Source of the DNA: Nevskia soli DSM 19509
GTDB taxonomy: Bacteria; Pseudomonadota; Gammaproteobacteria; Nevskiales; Nevskiaceae
Direction: 5' to 3'
Length of the DNA stretch: 64,000 nt
Assembly: GCF_000711955.1 (NCBI RefSeq)
Contig: NZ_JONR01000001.1
Span: forward strand, 310,001-374,000
Shown: piece by piece, positions 17,943 to 26,590 of the stretch
Numbering within the stretch: the stretch's first letter is position 1
Layout: every line of letters begins with the position of its first letter
Notes under the pieces: model-generated
Database searches by the model: none
Told to the model about the DNA's origin: nothing
The model's input: only the letters and a program-made list of their open reading frames with translations
Translations under genes and position numbers: made by a program

Positions 17943-19037
17943 ATGCGGCACTACAAACACCACAGGGGCTATGGGACATTGGGGATGAAACTCAGGCAGC
18001 ACAGGACTCTGGTTTTGCTGGCGGCGGCATTGCTGCTGCACGCCTGCGGCGGCAGTTCCACGCCTGCCGACAGCGCAGACGCCGGTCCCCCGGCGGTGGA
18101 TGCCAAGGGCTGCACCGCATACGGCGCGCCGCCGCGGCCGCTGGCGCCGCTGTCGCCGGACGGCTTGATCAACGACGCCCTCTCGCTGCTGGTACAGGTG
18201 TGCAACAACCAGGGCGGCGATACCCTCGACTGGACCGACTCCGAGGGTACGCCGCGCCATGCCTGCCTGATCACTCCGAAAGCCGCCAGCACCAGCAAAC
18301 CGCTGCCGATGCTGGTCTGGCTGCATCCCACCCTGTTCGGCCAGGACTCGATCCTCGCCACCGGGCTGCTGGACAAGATCAACAGCGCCAATCTCAGCGG
18401 CGACGCGTCCACCCCGGGCTTCATCCTGCTGCTGCCGCTGGGCCGCAACATCCAGCAATTCCTGCCGGCGCCGCTCAACACCGGTGTGGGCTGGGACCAC
18501 TGGTACCGCAACGTCGATCGCAGCAGCCCCTATCTCAATGTCGATTTCGCCACCATCGACCATTTCATCGCCGTGGCCAAGCAGCGCGGCAATGTGGTCG
18601 ACAACCGCGTCTACGTCTCCGGCTGGTCGGAGGGCGCCGACATGGGCAGCTTCTACGGCCTCAACACGCCGGGTGTCGCCGCCACCGGTGTCTACTCGAC
18701 CACCAGCCCGTTCGACGATCCCTCCGATCCCTGTCCGACGGCGGCTTTTGCCCTCAACAACAAGCGGCCGTTCTACCTGATGGCGCGCGCCTGCGACATT
18801 GGCGGCGCCTGCCCGGGCGAGCAGCAGTTCCTCAGCGATCTGCGCAGCGGTGTTTTGGCCCCGTCGCTGGTGTCGGGGGTGATTCTGGACAGCAGTACCA
18901 AGGCGGTGAATCAGTGCAATGCCCAGTGCGATCCCGGCACGGCGGCGGGCGACGCGCTGGGCCAGCTGGAGCACATCACCTGGCCGCGACAGTGGAACGA
19001 TACTTTGCTGGAATTCATGCGCGACAACCCGGAATGA
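17943..19037 (+). CDS. Lipoprotein serine esterase / alpha-beta hydrolase
   Basis: 364 residues from the ATG at 17943, which has a strong Shine-Dalgarno AAGGGGAG; an ATG at 17985 is also possible. The signal helix ends in the lipobox LLLHAC, followed by GGSSTPADS, so the protein is membrane-tethered. The body resembles secreted esterases of the polyhydroxybutyrate depolymerase/feruloyl esterase type: PMLVWLHPTLFG strand, a large loop, and the nucleophile elbow GWSEGADM (G-x-S-x-G). Several cysteine pairs suggest disulfides. It lies between rhlB2 and rmlB, on the same strand. It could trim, acylate or recycle the exported glycolipid, or act on outside esters. I cannot tell which. Confidence 0.7.
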   Translation: MRHYKHHRGYGTLGMKLRQHRTLVLLAAALLLHACGGSSTPADSADAGPPAVDAKGCTAYGAPPRPLAPLSPDGLINDALSLLVQVCNNQGGDTLDWTDSEGTPRHACLITPKAASTSKPLPMLVWLHPTLFGQDSILATGLLDKINSANLSGDASTPGFILLLPLGRNIQQFLPAPLNTGVGWDHWYRNVDRSSPYLNVDFATIDHFIAVAKQRGNVVDNRVYVSGWSEGADMGSFYGLNTPGVAATGVYSTTSPFDDPSDPCPTAAFALNNKRPFYLMARACDIGGACPGEQQFLSDLRSGVLAPSLVSGVILDSSTKAVNQCNAQCDPGTAAGDALGQLEHITWPRQWNDTLLEFMRDNPE

Positions 19038-19122
19038 GCCATGGCTGCATCTTTCGGGCGAAGCCGGCGACCGCGCAGGGACGAAGGAATACAGTGATTC
19101 TTCAAGCGCAAACGGAGCATTT

Positions 19123-20181
19123 GTGATTCTAGTGACGGGCGGTGCCGGCTTCATCGGCTCGAATTTCGTGCTGGACTGGCTGGCGCACAACGATGAGCCG
19201 GTTCTCAATCTGGATGTGCTGACCTATGCCGGCAATCTGGAAAACCTGGCGGCTGTCGAAGCCGACCGGCGCCATATCTTTCGCCGCGGCGACATCTGCG
19301 ATGCGGCGCTGGTGAGCGGCCTGCTGGAGGAATTCCGGCCGCGCGCCGTGCTGCATTTCGCGGCGGAGAGCCACGTCGACCGCTCCATCCTGGGGCCGGG
19401 CGATTTCATCCGAACCAACGTCAACGGCACCTTCACCCTGCTGGAAGCCGCGCAGCGCTACTGGTCGGGGCTGGACACGGTGGCGCAGCAGGCGTTTCGC
19501 TTCCTGCACGTCTCCACCGACGAGGTTTACGGCTCCCTGGGGCCGGGCGACGCGCAGTTCAGCGAGACCACACCCTATCAGCCGAACAGCCCGTATTCAG
19601 CATCGAAGGCCGCCTCCGATCACCTGGTGCGGGCCTGGCACCACACCTATGGGTTGCCGGTGCTGACCACCAACTGCTCCAACAACTACGGCCCGTACCA
19701 GTTTCCCGAAAAACTCATTCCGCTGGTCATCGCCAACGCCCTGGCCGGCAAGCCGCTGCCGATCTACGGCGACGGCATGAACATCCGCGACTGGCTCTAC
19801 GTCGGCGACCACTGCGACGCCATCCGCCAGGTGCTGCTGCGCGGCCGGGTCGGGGAAACCTACAACGTCGGCGGCTGGAACGAGCAGACCAACATCTCCA
19901 TTGTGCGCCTGATCTGCGCCATCCTCGACGAACTGCATCCGGGTTCGCCGGTGACGCCGCATGAGCAGTTGATCACCTACGTCAAGGACCGGCCCGGCCA
20001 CGACCGCCGCTACGCCATCGACGCGCGCAAGATCGAGCGCGAACTGGGTTGGCGACCGGCCGAAACCTTCGCCAGCGGCATTCGCAAGACCGTGCACTGG
20101 TACCTGGACAATCAGCCCTGGGTGTCGCGCGTGCAGAGCGGCAGCTATCGCGACTGGATCGACCGCCAGTACGGCCCCTGA
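19123..20181 (+). CDS. rmlB: dTDP-glucose 4,6-dehydratase
   Basis: 352 residues, second step of dTDP-L-rhamnose synthesis. It has the NAD Rossmann motif TGGAGFIGSNFV, STDEVYG, the catalytic YSASKAASDH (Tyr-x3-Lys) and the NNYGPYQFPEKLIPL block typical of RmlB. The start is taken as GTG at 19123, with CGGAG five bases ahead; the open frame further upstream overlaps the esterase gene and shows no homology. First of four contiguous rml genes in the order B-A-C-D. Their presence beside rhlA/rhlB links sugar supply to glycolipid production, though the same sugar could also serve O-antigen. Confidence 0.93.
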   Translation: MILVTGGAGFIGSNFVLDWLAHNDEPVLNLDVLTYAGNLENLAAVEADRRHIFRRGDICDAALVSGLLEEFRPRAVLHFAAESHVDRSILGPGDFIRTNVNGTFTLLEAAQRYWSGLDTVAQQAFRFLHVSTDEVYGSLGPGDAQFSETTPYQPNSPYSASKAASDHLVRAWHHTYGLPVLTTNCSNNYGPYQFPEKLIPLVIANALAGKPLPIYGDGMNIRDWLYVGDHCDAIRQVLLRGRVGETYNVGGWNEQTNISIVRLICAILDELHPGSPVTPHEQLITYVKDRPGHDRRYAIDARKIERELGWRPAETFASGIRKTVHWYLDNQPWVSRVQSGSYRDWIDRQYGP

Positions 20182-20252
20182 GGCTCACCCGCCGGCCGCA
20201 CAAGCAGCACCACAGGCTTCCACTCACCACTTTTTCGCGGACCTCCACGCCC

Positions 20253-21155
20253 ATGCCAAACAACACCGCTACGCCCGCACGCAAGGGCATCATCCTCGCC
20301 GGCGGCTCCGGCACGCGGCTCTATCCGGTGACCCTGGCCGTATCCAAGCAATTGCTGCCGGTATACGACAAACCGATGATCTACTACCCGCTGTCGACGC
20401 TGATGCTGGTGGGAATCCGCGACATCCTGATCATCTCCACGCCGCAGGATGTGCCGCGCTTCCAGCAGCTGCTCGGCGACGGCGGGCAGTGGGGGCTCAA
20501 TCTGAGCTATGCCGTCCAGCCTTCGCCGGACGGTCTGGCCCAGGCCTTCATCATCGGCGAGTCCTTCCTCGGCGATGCGCCGTCGGCGCTGGTGCTGGGC
20601 GACAACATTTTCTATGGTCACGACCTCGCCGACGATCTGAAGGCGGCCGACCGGCGCGCCGAGGGCGCCACCGTATTCGCCTATCCCGTGCACGATCCGG
20701 AGCGTTATGGCGTGGTCGAGTTCGACGCCGGCGGGCGTGCGGTCAGCCTGGAGGAGAAGCCGGCCAAGCCGAAATCCCGCTACGCCGTCACCGGCCTGTA
20801 TTTCTACGACAACCGCGCCGCCGAAATCGCCAGGTCGCTGCGGCCATCGCCCCGCGGCGAGCTGGAAATCACCGACCTGAACAGCCGCTACCTGGAGATG
20901 AACCAGCTCCAGGTCACCATCATGGGGCGCGGCCATGCCTGGCTCGACACCGGCACCCATGATTCCCTGATCGAGGCGAGCCAGTATGTGCAGACCATCG
21001 AGAAGCGCCAGGGCCTGAAGATCGCCTGCCCCGAGGAGATCGCCTACCGTCTCGGCTACATCAACGGCGAGCAGCTCGAAGTGCTGGCCGCCAAGCTGGG
21101 CAAGAGCGGCTATGGCAAGTACCTGAAAGAGCTGCTGCACATCAATATCTTCTGA
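20253..21155 (+). CDS. rmlA: Glucose-1-phosphate thymidylyltransferase
   Basis: 300 residues, first step of the pathway (glucose-1-phosphate plus dTTP to dTDP-glucose). The nucleotide-binding signature GGSGTRLYPVT, the QLLPVYDKPMIYYPLSTLML block, LVLGDNIFYGHDL and EEKPAKPKSRYAVTGLYFYD are all present. The start ATG at 20253 gives MPNNTATPARKGIILAGG. The longer open frame upstream overlaps rmlB in another frame. It lies 71 bases after rmlB. Confidence 0.95.
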   Translation: MPNNTATPARKGIILAGGSGTRLYPVTLAVSKQLLPVYDKPMIYYPLSTLMLVGIRDILIISTPQDVPRFQQLLGDGGQWGLNLSYAVQPSPDGLAQAFIIGESFLGDAPSALVLGDNIFYGHDLADDLKAADRRAEGATVFAYPVHDPERYGVVEFDAGGRAVSLEEKPAKPKSRYAVTGLYFYDNRAAEIARSLRPSPRGELEITDLNSRYLEMNQLQVTIMGRGHAWLDTGTHDSLIEASQYVQTIEKRQGLKIACPEEIAYRLGYINGEQLEVLAAKLGKSGYGKYLKELLHINIF

Positions 21156-21173
21156 ATCCTTCAAGAGCAGGCC

Positions 21174-21719
21174 ATGAACTTTATCCGCCTGGAACTACCC
21201 GATGTGGTGCTGATCGAGCCGAAAGTGTTCGGCGACGATCGCGGCTTCTTCTACGAGAGTTTCAATCGCAAGGTGTTCGCGCAGGGCACCGGCGTCGATC
21301 CCGACTTCGTGCAGGACAATCATTCGCGCTCCAGCCGCGGCGTGCTGCGCGGCCTGCACTACCAGATCCAGCAGACGCAGGGGAAGCTGGTGCGAGTGGT
21401 GCAGGGACGGGTGTTCGATGTGGCGGTGGACCTGCGCCGTTCCTCGCCGACTTTCGGTCAATGGACCGGCATGGAACTGTCCGGCGAGAACAAGCGCATG
21501 CTGTGGGTGCCACCCGGCTTTGCACATGGCTTCGTCACGCTGTCCGACACGGCGGAATTCCTCTACAAGACCACCGATTACTACGCGCCGGCGCATGAAC
21601 GCAGCATCATCTGGAACGATCCGCGGATCGGCATCCATTGGCCGATCGATTTCGAGCCGGTCCTGGCCAAGAAGGATGCGGCAGGCAGCTTGCTGCGCGA
21701 CGCCGAGGTGTTTCCCTGA
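21174..21719 (+). CDS. rmlC: dTDP-4-dehydrorhamnose 3,5-epimerase
   Basis: 181 residues, cupin fold, third step of the pathway. The catalytic histidine region RGVLRGLHYQIQQTQGKLV and the VFDVAVDLRRSSPTFG and VPPGFAHGFVTLSDTAEFLYK blocks are diagnostic. Its TGA overlaps the rmlD ATG by one base. It follows rmlA by 18 bases. Confidence 0.96.
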   Translation: MNFIRLELPDVVLIEPKVFGDDRGFFYESFNRKVFAQGTGVDPDFVQDNHSRSSRGVLRGLHYQIQQTQGKLVRVVQGRVFDVAVDLRRSSPTFGQWTGMELSGENKRMLWVPPGFAHGFVTLSDTAEFLYKTTDYYAPAHERSIIWNDPRIGIHWPIDFEPVLAKKDAAGSLLRDAEVFP

Positions 21720-22624
21720 TGACCATCGATGGTGCCAGGATCCTGCTGCTCGGCCGCAACGGCCAGGTCGGACATGAGTTGCTGCGGACGCTGGCGCCGC
21801 TGGGGGAAGTGATTGCCGCGGACCGGGCCACGCTTGACCTGTGCGACGAATCAGCCATCCGCGCCCTGGTGCGGCGGGTGCGTCCCACGCTGATCGTCAA
21901 TGCCGCCGCCTACACCGCGGTGGACAAGGCCGAGAGCGAGCCTGACCTCGCGTTTGCCGTCAATGCGCGCGCGCCCGCCGTGCTGGCACAGGAAGCGGCT
22001 GCCCTGGGCGCCTGGCTGGTGCACTATTCGACCGACTACGTGTTTGCCGGGGACAAGCCGCAGGGCGCCTACCTGGAGACCGATGCCACGGGTCCGATCA
22101 ATGCGTACGGCCGCTCCAAACTGGCGGGCGAGGCCGCCATCGCGGCGGAGGGCGGCGCCCATATCATCCTCAGGACCAGTTGGGTCTACGGTGCGCACGG
22201 TGCCAATTTCGCCAAGACCATCGTGCGGCTGGCGCGGGAGCGCGAGAAGCTTTCCATCGTCGCCGACCAGATCGGCGCGCCCACTTCCAGCCATCTCATC
22301 GCTGAAACCACCGCGCAACTGATCTGGCAATTAGCGGGCGCCGGCGAGGCCGCGATCAGCGGCCTCTACCACCTGCAAAGCGCCGGCGAGGCAAGCTGGT
22401 ATGAATTTGCCGGCGCCATCGTCGAACAATTGCGCGCCATGGACGCAGCGGCGGTCCGCTGCCGCGAGATCCTGCCGATCCCCGCTTCGGCCTATCCGAC
22501 GCCGGCTCGGCGGCCGGCGAACTCCCGCCTGGACTGCGGCAAGATCGCGCGCACCTTCGGATTAAGCTTGCCGCATTGGCGTGATGATTTCGGGCCGCGG
22601 TTCAGGGAAATCCTGGGGCTTTAG
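21719..22624 (+). CDS. rmlD: dTDP-4-dehydrorhamnose reductase
   Basis: 301 residues, final NAD(P)H-dependent step giving dTDP-L-rhamnose. Rossmann motif GRNGQVGHEL, VNAAAYTAVDKAE, the active-site VHYSTDYVFAG and YGRSKLAGE segments, and the PANSRLDCGKI block near the end identify RmlD. The start ATG at 21719 sits inside the rmlC stop (TGATG). It is the last gene of the rhl/rml run; the next gene, the amidase, starts 160 bases later. Confidence 0.95.
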   Translation: MTIDGARILLLGRNGQVGHELLRTLAPLGEVIAADRATLDLCDESAIRALVRRVRPTLIVNAAAYTAVDKAESEPDLAFAVNARAPAVLAQEAAALGAWLVHYSTDYVFAGDKPQGAYLETDATGPINAYGRSKLAGEAAIAAEGGAHIILRTSWVYGAHGANFAKTIVRLAREREKLSIVADQIGAPTSSHLIAETTAQLIWQLAGAGEAAISGLYHLQSAGEASWYEFAGAIVEQLRAMDAAAVRCREILPIPASAYPTPARRPANSRLDCGKIARTFGLSLPHWRDDFGPRFREILGL

Positions 22625-22784
22625 AGCGGCTTCTCCGGCCGGTGCCATAGGGATGGGCCATATCGCCAGGACGGGCTGTTTCGTTTAAATCGGGGGTGCG
22701 GTACCGGCGCGGGTAGGGGGCTCCCGCCGCGCCGCGTCTTGTTCCGGAATCCGTCCGTTCGCGACGGCCCTCCCCGGAGAGACC

Positions 22785-24425
22785 ATGCACCACCCGTTGC
22801 GCGCCCCCGTCCCGTCCCTGCCTACCCGCCGGCTGCCGGCCCTCATCGGCGCGGCCCTGCTGTCCCTGACGGCGGCGCTGCCGGCACAGGCGCGGACCAT
22901 CGACATCACCAACGCCACCATTGCCGAGGTCGAGGCGGCGATGCGTGACGGCTCGGTCAGCTCCGAGGCTTTGACCCAGGCCTATCTCAAGCGCGTCGAG
23001 GCCTACGACAAGGCCGGCCCGAAGATCAACACCGTCATCACCCTCAATCCCAAGGCGCTGGAGACGGCGCGGGCGCTCGATGCCGAGCGCAAGGCCGGCA
23101 AGGTGCGCGGTCCGCTGCACGGCATCCCGATCCTGGTGAAGGACAACTACAACACCTACGACCTGCCGACCACCGGCGGTTCGCAAACGCTGCTGGGCTC
23201 GATCCCGTCCAGCGATGCCTTCATGGTGAAGAAGCTGCGCGACGCCGGCGTGGTCATCGTCGCCAAGGTCAACCTGCACGAATTCGCTTATTCCGGCGGT
23301 GCGCCGAACGGCTACAGCTCGCTCGGCGGCCAGACCCTCAATCCCCACGATCTGACGCGCGGCCCCTCGGGTTCCAGCGCCGGCACCGGTGCCGGCATCG
23401 CCGCCGCCTTCGCCCAGTTCGGGCTCGGTACCGACACCGCCGGCTCGATCCGCAATCCCTCTTCGGCCAACGGCATCGCCGGACTCAAGCCGACGCGCGG
23501 GCTGCTCAGCCGCAGCGGTATCATCCCGCTGGCGCTGTCGTTCGACACCGGCGGCCCGATGGCGCGCAACGTCAGCGACCTGGCCGTATCGCTCGGCGTG
23601 ATGACCGGCGTGGACAAGACCGACCCGGCCACCGCGGCCAGCGCCGGCCATTTCGAGACGGACTACACCAAGTACCTGAAGGCGGGTTCGCTCAAGGGCG
23701 CCCGCATCGGCGTGATGCGCGACTACATGGGGCAGAGCCCCGGCACCGATTTCGTGATGGAGCAGGCCATCGTGCGGCTGCAGCAGCTCGGCGCCACCGT
23801 GATCGACCCGGTGAAGCTGCCGGACTACCTGCTCAAGGGCATCGGCCCGCTGCACACCCTGATCATCGACGCCGAGTTCAAATCGCAGCTGGCCGATTAC
23901 CTGGCCACGCTGGCGCCCGGCTTCCCGCGCACCCTGGCCGAGGTGGTGGCCAAAGCGCGCGATCCGCATACCGGCTACACCAGCCCGTGGAAGCGCGACG
24001 CCATGGCCAAGATGGACAAGGAAGCCCTGGCGCTGGACGATCCCGCCTACCTCGCGGCGCGCGACCAGGGCCTGGCTTCGACCACGGCGGTGGCCGAGAG
24101 CCTGTTCGCCAAGTACAAGCTCGACGCCATGGTCTACCCCTCGGTGCCGCGCCCGGCGTCGGTGATCGACGAACCCCGCCCGGCGCCCGGCGCGGGCAGT
24201 GGCGGCGCCTCCCCGGCGGCCCTGGCCAGCCAGACCGGCTTTCCGGACCTGATCGTGCCCGCGGGCATGACCGTCGAAGGCCTGCCGGTGACGATCTCCT
24301 TCATGGGACGCGCCTGGAGCGAGGGCAAGCTGCTCGGCTACGGCTACGATTTCGAGCAGGCCACGCAGGCCCGTGTGCTGCCGAAATACACGCCGGAGCT
24401 GCCCGGCGACCACCTCGGCAACTGA
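22785..24425 (+). CDS. Exported amidase-signature hydrolase
   Basis: 546 residues with an N-terminal signal peptide (hydrophobic stretch about 18-36 ending ALPAQA). The body is an amidase-signature enzyme with Ser-Ser-Lys chemistry: the lysine in GIPILVKDNYNT, the GPSGSSAGTGAGIAAAFAQ block and the nucleophile serine in GTDTAGSIRNPSS. The cytoplasmic GatA is shorter and lacks a signal, so this is a periplasmic or secreted relative of unknown substrate (amide, peptide amide or carbamoyl). It stands alone between rmlD and pcnB, and I see no direct role in the glycolipid locus. A terminator-like hairpin follows at 24616-24636. Confidence 0.88.
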   Translation: MHHPLRAPVPSLPTRRLPALIGAALLSLTAALPAQARTIDITNATIAEVEAAMRDGSVSSEALTQAYLKRVEAYDKAGPKINTVITLNPKALETARALDAERKAGKVRGPLHGIPILVKDNYNTYDLPTTGGSQTLLGSIPSSDAFMVKKLRDAGVVIVAKVNLHEFAYSGGAPNGYSSLGGQTLNPHDLTRGPSGSSAGTGAGIAAAFAQFGLGTDTAGSIRNPSSANGIAGLKPTRGLLSRSGIIPLALSFDTGGPMARNVSDLAVSLGVMTGVDKTDPATAASAGHFETDYTKYLKAGSLKGARIGVMRDYMGQSPGTDFVMEQAIVRLQQLGATVIDPVKLPDYLLKGIGPLHTLIIDAEFKSQLADYLATLAPGFPRTLAEVVAKARDPHTGYTSPWKRDAMAKMDKEALALDDPAYLAARDQGLASTTAVAESLFAKYKLDAMVYPSVPRPASVIDEPRPAPGAGSGGASPAALASQTGFPDLIVPAGMTVEGLPVTISFMGRAWSEGKLLGYGYDFEQATQARVLPKYTPELPGDHLGN

Positions 24426-24615
24426 AACCGCGACGGGTGGGGCTGCCGGCCTGCCGTTGGCCGCGCAGCCCATGTTAGACTGCTGCTCAGGAATTTCCCT
24501 CGTGGACGCGCCCAATGGCGGGCGTTTCCGCCGATGCACCGCATCCGACGGGGGCTTGTGGCTGGAACGGCGATGTCGGCCGGGCGCCGAGGAATGAGTG
24601 CCGGTTTACACGAGG

Positions 24616-24636
24616 GCCCGCGCGCGCGGGCTTTTT
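24616..24636 (+). terminator. Terminator-like hairpin between the amidase gene and pcnB
   Basis: GCCCGC (24616-24621) and GCGGGC (24626-24631) with a 4-nt loop, followed by five T. It lies inside the longest possible pcnB frame, which argues that pcnB starts downstream of it. Confidence 0.6.
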
Positions 24637-24660
24637 CGTTTGACCGGCCAAGGGGGCTTT

Positions 24661-26094
24661 ATCGTAAAGTTTTTCACACGCGCGGCGGCTTGGTTCGGCG
24701 CGCAATCGGGCAACGAGGTCAAGGAAGACAAGGAGCCGATCATCATCGAGCCGCTCCGCATTCCGCGGGATCAGCATCCGATCTCGCGTTCGAATATCTC
24801 CAACGGCAGCCTCAAGGTCCTGTACACGCTGAAGGACGCCGGCCACGAAGCCTACCTGGTGGGCGGCGCGGTGCGCGACCTGCTGGCCGACATCGAGCCG
24901 AAAGACTTCGACATCGCCACCAGCGCCCATCCCGACGAGATCCGCCGGCTGTTCCGCTCCTGCCGCCTGGTCGGCCGCCGCTTCCTCATCGCCCACGTGC
25001 GCATGGGCGAGGAGATTCTCGAAGTCACCACCTTCCGCGGCCCGATCACCGACAGCCACGAGCGCGACGAGACCGGCCGCATCCTGTCCGACAACGTCTA
25101 CGGCACCCTGCAGGAAGATGCGTTCCGCCGCGATTTCACCGTCAACGCCCTGTATTACGACATCCGCGACTTTTCCATCGTCGATTTCGCCGGCGGCGTC
25201 GAGGACCTGCGGCAGCGCAGCCTGCGCCTGATCGGCGACCCGGAGCTGCGCTATCGCGAGGACCCGGTGCGCATGCTGCGCGCGGTGCGCATCGCCAACA
25301 AGCTGGGCTTCTCCATCGCCAAGGACACCGCCGAGCCGATCCACCGGCTGGCGTCCCTGCTGCGGGAAATTCCCCCGGCGCGCCTGTTCGACGAGGTGCT
25401 CAAGCTGTTCCTCAGCCGCGATGCGGTGGCCAACCTCAAGGGCCTGCGCAAGTACGGCCTGTTCAGCCACCTGCTGCCGTTGACCGACGAGGCGCTGGAC
25501 GCGGACGGCCCCAGTGTCGAGACACTGATCAACCGCGCCCTGGCCAACACCGCCGCGCGCATCGTCGCCGACCAGCCGGTGACCCCGGCCTTCCTGTTCG
25601 CCGCCATGCTGTGGCCGGCCTATGCCAAGCGCCTGGAGCAACTGGAGCGCAAGCAGGGGCATGCGCCGCCGGTGGCGCAGGTGCAGGCGGCCGAGGAAGT
25701 CATCGCCCACCAGCAGCTGCGCATCGCCATCCCCAAGCGTTTTTCGCTGCCGATGCGCGAGATCTGGTCGTTGCAGCCGCGCTTCGAAAACCGCCGCGGC
25801 GCCCGGGTCAAGCGCCTGCTGAGCCATCCGCGTTTCCGCGCCGCCTACGACTTCCTGCTGCTGCGCGGCCAGTCCGGCGAACCCGGCGCGATGGAGCTGG
25901 CGGAGTGGTGGACGCAGGCGCAGAAGGGCGAAGACCTGCCGCCGCTGCCGCGCGAGGACCACGGCCGTGGTCCGGCGCCGGAGCAGGACGAGGCCCCGGG
26001 TGCACCCGGCGAGGCGCCGAAGAAGAAGCGCCGCCGCCGCGGTGGCCGTCGCCGCCGCAAGCCGGGTGAAGCGCCGGGTGGCGGAGAAGGCTAG
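24661..26094 (+). CDS. pcnB: Poly(A) polymerase I
   Basis: Adds poly(A) tails to RNA 3' ends, promoting decay. The nucleotidyltransferase core is intact: YLVGGAVRDLL, KDFDIATSAHPDEI with the catalytic aspartates, the CRLVGRRFLIAHV block, and RRDFTVNALYYD. The C-terminus is very basic (KKKRRRRGG-type). No ATG fits the N-terminus. A GTG at 24598 opens the frame, but the terminator hairpin at 24616-24636 would then be coding. The best site is AAGGGGG at 24650-24656 followed by ATC at 24661, giving xVKFFTRAAAWFG (477 residues). E. coli pcnB is known to start at AUU, so a weak non-canonical start fits the gene's biology. The 3' end overlaps folK. Confidence 0.88.
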   Translation: MVKFFTRAAAWFGAQSGNEVKEDKEPIIIEPLRIPRDQHPISRSNISNGSLKVLYTLKDAGHEAYLVGGAVRDLLADIEPKDFDIATSAHPDEIRRLFRSCRLVGRRFLIAHVRMGEEILEVTTFRGPITDSHERDETGRILSDNVYGTLQEDAFRRDFTVNALYYDIRDFSIVDFAGGVEDLRQRSLRLIGDPELRYREDPVRMLRAVRIANKLGFSIAKDTAEPIHRLASLLREIPPARLFDEVLKLFLSRDAVANLKGLRKYGLFSHLLPLTDEALDADGPSVETLINRALANTAARIVADQPVTPAFLFAAMLWPAYAKRLEQLERKQGHAPPVAQVQAAEEVIAHQQLRIAIPKRFSLPMREIWSLQPRFENRRGARVKRLLSHPRFRAAYDFLLLRGQSGEPGAMELAEWWTQAQKGEDLPPLPREDHGRGPAPEQDEAPGAPGEAPKKKRRRRGGRRRRKPGEAPGGGEG

Positions 26095-26590
26095 AAACAA
26101 GACCAGGGCGTATATCGCCCTGGGCGCCAACCTGGGCGATCCGCCGGCACAGCTGCAGGCGGCGTTGCGCAGCCTGCGCAGTGCACCGGCGCTCGAAGTT
26201 GTTGCCGTCTCGCCGTTCTACCGCACGCCGCCGCTCGGTCCGCCCGGCCAGCCCGACTACTGCAACGCCGTCTGCGTGGTCGAGACCGCGCTGGAGCCGG
26301 AGGCGTTGCTCGACCTGCTGCAGGGCATCGAGAACGCCGCCGGCCGCAAGCGCGACGGCGAACGCTGGGGCCCGCGCCTGCTCGATCTCGATCTGTTGCA
26401 CATGGAGGGCAGGGTGTCGCGGACGCCGCGCCTGACCCTGCCGCATCCTGAATTGCAGCGCCGTGCCTTCGTGCTGGTGCCGCTTGCTGAAATTGCCCCT
26501 GACCTTCTGATCCCAGGCCTTGGCAAAGTGCGTGATCTTGTCGCAGCAGTGGACCGATCGGGGGTTAAATCCGGGTTCGAATCCCGGTAG
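26078..26590 (+). CDS. folK: HPPK, folate biosynthesis; C-terminus encoded by a tRNA-Glu fragment
   Basis: 6-hydroxymethyl-7,8-dihydropterin pyrophosphokinase, about 170 residues. Motifs: YIALGANLGDP at the N-terminus, SPFYRTPPLG, QPDYCNAVCVVET, WGPRLLDLDLL and LPHPELQRRAFVLVPLAEIAPD. There is no ATG; the GTG at 26078 is the best start, overlapping the pcnB end by 17 bases, with GTG 26066 as an alternative. Oddity: the last codons and the TAG stop lie in a copy of the 3' end of tRNA-Glu (26565-26596), so residues from about VKSGFESR are tRNA-derived. pcnB-folK-panB is a conserved gammaproteobacterial order. Confidence 0.9.
   Translation: MAEKARNKTRAYIALGANLGDPPAQLQAALRSLRSAPALEVVAVSPFYRTPPLGPPGQPDYCNAVCVVETALEPEALLDLLQGIENAAGRKRDGERWGPRLLDLDLLHMEGRVSRTPRLTLPHPELQRRAFVLVPLAEIAPDLLIPGLGKVRDLVAAVDRSGVKSGFESR

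Noticed and set aside
24598..24660. GTG 24598 as pcnB start
   Set aside because: It would place a terminator-like hairpin with a T-tract in the coding region, and the added residues show no similarity to PcnB N-termini.
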